Positions 7,965 through 11,044 of a stretch of DNA of 11,044 nucleotides are shown in pieces. This stretch comes from Desulfotignum sp. (lineage in GTDB: Bacteria > Desulfobacterota > Desulfobacteria > Desulfobacterales > Desulfobacteraceae): contig JAIPDY010000092.1 of assembly GCA_021737445.1 (NCBI GenBank), positions 1 through 11,044 of the forward strand. The letters are read 5' to 3'. Every line of letters begins with the position of its first letter. The first letter of the stretch is position 1. The notes beneath the pieces are model-generated. The model had not been told where the DNA came from, searched no databases, and saw nothing but the letters and a program-made list of their open reading frames with translations. The position numbers were made by a program, and so were the translations under genes.

Positions 7965-8034
7965 AAGATACACATCTTGTTTCACAAACCAAAAAAAGGA
8001 AAAAAGCCTTTCTTCTTGAAGAAAAAGATGTATC
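7965..8034 (+). promoter_or_regulatory. Potential structured fabG leader with mutually exclusive hairpins
   Basis: The sequence upstream of the fabG-like gene contains two competing pairings. AAGAT (7965-7969) can pair with ATCTT (7974-7978) as a small hairpin. Alternatively GATACacATCTT (7967-7978) can pair with AAGATGTATC (8025-8034), ten base pairs with a 2-nt bulge, enclosing AAAGG/CCTTT (7995-7999/8007-8011) or TTTCTTC/GAAGAAA (8009-8015/8018-8024). The A/T-rich composition makes chance pairing fairly likely, and no known riboswitch class is recognised. Confidence 0.2.
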
Positions 8035-8071
8035 CAACTATGATCTCTGATATGAAAACAAAGGAGATTTT

Positions 8072-8818
8072 ATGTCGGAAAAAAATTTGAAAAATGCCTT
8101 TCAGATCGCTCTGGTCACCGGGGCAAGCCGCGGCATCGGCGAAGAAACCGCTATAGCTCTGGCCCGGACAGGACGGTTTGTCTATCTGAACTACCGTTCA
8201 CAAAAAGACAGAGCTCAGACCGTTTTGGATCAGATCATCCAGAGCGGCGGCAAAGGAAAACTGCTGCCCTTTGACGTGACAGACAAAAAAGCGGCTGAAG
8301 CGGCTGTGCAGGCAATCCTGGCGGAAAAAGGCAAAATAGACATTCTGGTCAACAACGCCGGCATCAGAGATGATATGCTCATGGTCCGGATGAAAAAAGA
8401 AAACTGGCAGACGGTTCTGGACACAAATCTGACCGGATTTTTCAACGTGACCCGCCTGGTGGTCAAAAACATGCTGCCCAAAAGGTTTGGCAGGATTGTC
8501 AATATCTCTTCTACCTCCGGACAGACCGGGCAGGCCGGGCAGGTGAACTATTCCGCTTCCAAAGCCGGACTTATCGGAGCAACCCGGGCACTGGCCCGTG
8601 AAGTGGCCAAACGAAATATCACCGTCAATGCTGTGGCTCCCGGATTTATTGAAACTGAAATGATGAAGGACCAGCCTGTTGAAGACATTGCCCGCACCAT
8701 ACCGGCAGGCCGGCTGGGAAAACCGCAGGAAGTTGCCGCTGCTGTTTTGTTTTTGTGTTCAGACCAGGCCGGGTATGTCACCGGTCAGGTGCTCGGGGTT
8801 AACGGCGGACTGATATAG
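8072..8818 (+). CDS. FabG-type 3-oxoacyl-ACP reductase (short-chain dehydrogenase)
   Basis: A 248-residue classical short-chain dehydrogenase/reductase. The Rossmann nucleotide motif TGASRGIG is at 16-23, NNAG at 94-97, and the catalytic tetrad N119, S147, Y160 (YSASK) and K164 is complete. The family PG motif (190-191) is followed by a C-terminal tail ending VNGGLI, typical of FabG. It should reduce 3-oxoacyl-ACP (or a related 3-keto thioester) with NADPH in the cytosol. The NYRS segment after the second strand and the QVNYSASKAGLIGATRALAREVAKR stretch resemble FabG paralogues seen in aryl-polyene-type clusters. No acyl carrier protein, ketosynthase or other fatty acid gene flanks it, so it may be an accessory paralogue rather than the housekeeping enzyme. 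The start at 8072 has AAGGAG (8061-8066) at 5 nt. It is divergent from the aldo/keto reductase and convergent with the FGGY kinase. Confidence 0.88.
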   Translation: MSEKNLKNAFQIALVTGASRGIGEETAIALARTGRFVYLNYRSQKDRAQTVLDQIIQSGGKGKLLPFDVTDKKAAEAAVQAILAEKGKIDILVNNAGIRDDMLMVRMKKENWQTVLDTNLTGFFNVTRLVVKNMLPKRFGRIVNISSTSGQTGQAGQVNYSASKAGLIGATRALAREVAKRNITVNAVAPGFIETEMMKDQPVEDIARTIPAGRLGKPQEVAAAVLFLCSDQAGYVTGQVLGVNGGLI

Positions 8819-8845
8819 GCCGATAAAATGCGGTGATTATCAGAC

Positions 8846-8858
8846 CTGACCGTGTCAG
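8846..8858 (+). terminator. Weak hairpin after the fabG-like gene
   Basis: CTGAC (8846-8850) and GTCAG (8854-8858) form a 5-bp stem with a 3-nt loop, 27 nt after the stop, with a short T run at 8867-8870. The stem is short and the T tract brief and displaced, so termination activity is uncertain. Confidence 0.3.
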
Positions 8859-8873
8859 CCATATGATTTTAAC

Positions 8874-8896
8874 CCGGCCGGATTTTTACCGGCAGG
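8874..8896. terminator. GC-rich hairpin between convergent fabG-like and FGGY kinase genes
   Basis: GCCGG (8877-8881) pairs with CCGGC (8889-8893) around the loop ATTTTTA, extended by CC (8874-8875) with GG (8895-8896) across one mismatch. CCGGCC (8874-8879) with GGCCGG (8895-8900) is an alternative pairing. It lies between two genes converging on it and could act in either direction, but no strong U tract follows on either strand. Confidence 0.35.
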
Positions 8897-8911
8897 CCGG
8901 ACAGGATGTCA

Positions 8912-10462
8912 TCAGCCGGGGTATTTGGTAATTTTCCGGATCTGTGCATACAAAGGTGCCAGGGCCGGGTACATTTTCCGGTAAACCCGGCTGTACAACT
9001 GCCTGTACAGGGCCGCACTGGCCGGATCCGGATCAAACACAGTTTTCACCTGGATCATGTGCCCGGCAGCGGCAGCAATATCCGGGTAAATCCCCAGGCC
9101 TTTGGCCGTGACAATGGCGGCTCTCAGGCCGCTGGTTTCATGGGTCCGGCCCCTGGCCATGGGCAGGTTGAAGATGTCTGCCGCAATTTTGCATATCTGG
9201 TCGCTCTGGGATGCTCCGCCGGACACCGCCGCCTTTTCCACCCGGATCCTGGATTTTTTCTCAATTTTTTCCATGCCCGCCAGCAGGGCGAATCCCAGTC
9301 CCTCAATGACAGCCCGGTACACATGTTTTTTTGTATGAACATCCCCGAACCCAATCATGGCACCTTTGGCACCGGGATAATCCAGGCCCGGACCCCAGTA
9401 GGGCTGGACCATCAGGCCCATGGCGCCGGGGGATGTCTGCTTCAGGCACCGGTCCAGGATCTGTTCCGGCGGAACACCCAGCGCTTGTGCTTCTGCCACC
9501 TCCTTATGGGCAAACTGGTCCTTGAACCAGGAAATCATCCAGAACCCCCTGAAAATTTCCACTTCAGGGTTGTAATATCCCGGCATAGGCGCGGGATAAG
9601 GAGGCATGAGCGGCAGGGTTTCAAAATACCGGTCAGACATTGTCTGGACCGTGGCAGTGGTGCCGAAACTCAAGTTTACCATGTGCCGGCCCATGACCCC
9701 TGCTCCCAGGGTTTCACATCCCTTGTCCGACCCGCAGGCGATCACAGGCATACCCGCAGCAATGCCGGTGGCATCTGATGCAGCCCTGGAAACCGTGCCG
9801 ATAATCTCCCCTGCCGGAACCAGGCGGGGCAGCTTTGTTTCAGGCACCGGAAACAAGGTCTTTACCAGGCAGGGGCCCCTGGCCCAGCAATGGTGTTTAT
9901 AATCAAAGGGAAGATGCCCGATCTGGCAGGCCAGGGCATCGGCAAACTCCCCTGTGAGGCGGTGGTGCAAAAATCCGGATACCTGGACATATTTATGGGT
10001 GTTGTCCCAGATATCGCCCTGATGCTGCATGATCCAGTTGCATTTTCCCTGGGCCTGGATATCTTTTAGTTTTTTTCCCAGCACAGGAATAAAAAAACCC
10101 AATGCCAGAAAGCCGGCCCCGTTGGACACCGGACCTGCCCGGCGCTGGTCCATCCAGGTGATGGCCGGCCTGAGAACTCTGCCCTGTCTGTCCAGATTCA
10201 CCAGGGTGTTGCGCAGCGTGGTCACTCCCATGCCGGCGATGTTTTCAAACACCTGGGGAGCTGTGTGTTTCAGCTCCATGCATGCAGCCTTCAGGCTGCT
10301 CCAGTAGATCTCCGGGTCCTGCTCCGCCCGGCCCGGCCCGGGGCTCACATAAGGGGGGTATACTTTTTTTGCCCTGGCCAGCAGATCCCCTCCAGCGGAA
10401 AAGACCATGGCCCGCAGGCTCTGGGTGCCGCAATCAATGGCCAGAATATGCCGGTCTGTCAT
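8912..10462 (-). CDS. FGGY-family carbohydrate kinase, substrate unknown
   Basis: A 516-residue sugar kinase of the FGGY (hexokinase/actin-fold) family, full length. The first phosphate-binding segment LAIDCGTQSLRAMVF (7-21) opens the N-terminal domain, followed by MGVTTLRNT (78-86) and the substrate-contact motif ITWMDQRR (101-108). The second domain carries GSDKGCETLGAG (244-255), where D246 is the expected catalytic base, NLSFGTTA (263-270), and the ATP-binding AVSGGASQSDQICKIAADI (412-430). It should phosphorylate a terminal hydroxyl of a pentulose, polyol or related sugar with ATP. Xylulokinase-, ribulokinase- or glycerol-kinase-like activity cannot be resolved from the motifs alone. The start at 10462 has AAAGGA at 6 nt (10469-10474); an in-frame ATG at 10504 adds 14 residues not seen before the family's first strand. 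No sugar transporter, isomerase or regulator lies beside it inside the window. Confidence 0.88.
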   Translation of the reverse strand: MTDRHILAIDCGTQSLRAMVFSAGGDLLARAKKVYPPYVSPGPGRAEQDPEIYWSSLKAACMELKHTAPQVFENIAGMGVTTLRNTLVNLDRQGRVLRPAITWMDQRRAGPVSNGAGFLALGFFIPVLGKKLKDIQAQGKCNWIMQHQGDIWDNTHKYVQVSGFLHHRLTGEFADALACQIGHLPFDYKHHCWARGPCLVKTLFPVPETKLPRLVPAGEIIGTVSRAASDATGIAAGMPVIACGSDKGCETLGAGVMGRHMVNLSFGTTATVQTMSDRYFETLPLMPPYPAPMPGYYNPEVEIFRGFWMISWFKDQFAHKEVAEAQALGVPPEQILDRCLKQTSPGAMGLMVQPYWGPGLDYPGAKGAMIGFGDVHTKKHVYRAVIEGLGFALLAGMEKIEKKSRIRVEKAAVSGGASQSDQICKIAADIFNLPMARGRTHETSGLRAAIVTAKGLGIYPDIAAAAGHMIQVKTVFDPDPASAALYRQLYSRVYRKMYPALAPLYAQIRKITKYPG

Positions 10463-10519
10463 TATGGGTCCTTTATGTTCCGGGGTCACTTTACGCTGAT
10501 CCACAAAATGAGACTATGT

Positions 10520-10541
10520 TAAACCAGATCAACCGGGTTTA
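10520..10541. promoter_or_regulatory. Possible operator upstream of the FGGY kinase
   Basis: A perfect 6-bp inverted repeat, TAAACC (10520-10525) and GGTTTA (10536-10541), separated by 10 nt, lies 58-79 nt upstream of the kinase start on the minus strand. The symmetry and position suit a repressor site, as is common for sugar-kinase genes, but no regulator gene is visible and no clear promoter hexamers adjoin it. Confidence 0.3.
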
Positions 10542-10914
10542 TTCAAGACAAAAAATCGTTTCATCCTTTCCTGGTTAACCTGCCCTTAAAATTATGATGC
10601 ACTGACATTTTTGCGGTCAGACACATGTGTATGGACAGGGCAATTGCATGGAAAGCGGCATGGAAACTTTTTTCTTGAACGCCGTTTCTGAAAGACACCT
10701 TATGCCGGTTTGAATTAACGGGGTGATTCAGGCAGATCGGCAGGATGCCGCCGTACAAATCATCCCTGACCCCCGCTTCGCCATTCAGGTTTTTCATTAT
10801 GAAAGTAATTTCCAATTCCCCCTGTGCATGGAGGAACCAGGCCCGGGATTTCATCCCCGCTCACCTCTACCATCAGCCACTAGTGCCGGGGGATCCCTGT
10901 GGGTTGAATCCCAT
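10542..10914. other. Intergenic stretch with no supported gene
   Basis: No convincing coding region is visible here. Open frames of 94-98 codons on both strands have no recognisable domain, no good ribosome-binding site, unusual composition (rich in His, Cys, Pro, Ser) and overlap one another. The right-hand + strand frame runs into the inverted repeat, which argues that it is spurious. No tRNA, rRNA or other known RNA is recognised. Together with 10463-10541 this stretch probably holds the kinase promoter region. Confidence 0.5.
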
Positions 10915-11042
10915 TCTGACGCGTTTGCTACATGGAGTTGGGCATGCGAAGCGTTAAGAACGGTGAACTGTTTGAGGACATACCTGCCCGCAGTTTTCAC
11001 CGTTTAGCGCAGCATGCCCTACTCCATGTCAAACGCGGCAGA
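10915..11042. repeat. Long imperfect inverted repeat, candidate dispersed palindromic element
   Basis: A left arm (10915-10970) and right arm (10991-11042) are complementary over more than 50 nt with few mismatches and small bulges, around a 20-nt loop. Matching blocks, read in the left arm and in the complement of the right arm, are TCTG, CGCGTTTG, ACATGGAGT, GGGCATGC, GCG, TAA, ACGGTGA and ACTG. Both arms carry a GCATGC palindrome. The pairing runs to within 2 nt of the window edge, so the element may continue beyond it. It is far longer than a rho-independent terminator and has no T tract. The form suits a MITE or REP-like palindromic repeat or a stable hairpin RNA; its family is not identified. 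Confidence 0.7.
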
Positions 11043-11044
11043 GG

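Noticed and set aside
7882..8037. 52-residue N-terminal extension of the aldo/keto reductase
   Set aside because: The extension is unlike the family and covers the intergenic region; the ribosome-binding site places the start at 7875.
8906..9778. 290-codon + strand frame antisense to the FGGY kinase
   Set aside because: It lies within the kinase on the opposite strand, has low-information composition and shows no domain.
10561..10854. 97-codon minus-strand frame in the right-hand intergenic region
   Set aside because: It has no recognisable family or ribosome-binding site and an atypical His/Ser/Arg-rich composition. I could not support it as a gene.
10899..10914. tRNA T-arm-like sequence GGGTTGAATCCC
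   Set aside because: The loop is one base short of the T-loop consensus, and no acceptor, D or anticodon arm can be found upstream.
10723..11007. 94-codon + strand frame running into the palindrome
   Set aside because: Its C-terminal third is encoded by the inverted repeat and the rest matches nothing recognisable, so it is probably spurious.
10915..11042. Integron attC site
   Set aside because: The imperfect hairpin has a suggestive shape, but the ends lack the RYYYAAC and GTTRRRY core boxes and there is no cassette or integrase.

Overview
The window reads as bacterial chromosome with dense genes on both strands, short intergenic gaps and moderate GC. The codon and protein flavour suggests a marine-type deltaproteobacterium (Desulfobacterota, perhaps a Desulfobacteraceae sulfate reducer). 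That placement is an inference from protein resemblance; no rRNA or other marker is present. All complete genes look intact, and I see no IS element, CRISPR array, tRNA or rRNA.

Region 1 (1-3973, + strand) is a sucrose module. It holds the 3' end of a PfkB-family sugar kinase (probable fructokinase), a two-domain sucrose-phosphate synthase/sucrose-phosphatase, and a GH13 sucrose phosphorylase-type enzyme. The genes overlap (11 bp, then ATGA), so they are almost certainly one transcript. Together they could make sucrose from NDP-glucose and fructose-6-phosphate, split it with phosphate into glucose-1-phosphate and fructose, and re-phosphorylate the fructose. This suits a reversible sucrose pool serving as compatible solute or reserve.

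Region 2 (3963-7875, - strand) is a tight three-gene unit transcribed aldo/keto reductase -> MBL-fold hydrolase -> a large protein with a C-terminal LOG-like domain. Its last gene meets the sucrose phosphorylase gene tail to tail with an 11-bp overlap. The roughly 470-residue N-terminal part of the LOG-like protein is not a domain I recognise and is the most novel protein feature here.

Region 3 (7876-8911) has a divergent intergenic region with inverted repeats and alternative hairpins, followed by a FabG-type SDR gene on the + strand and a short convergent gap with hairpins.

Region 4 (8912-11044) has an FGGY-family carbohydrate kinase on the - strand, preceded by 580 bases with no supported gene. 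That stretch ends in a long imperfect inverted repeat (arms over 50 nt, 20-nt loop) that reaches the window edge and looks like a dispersed palindromic element.
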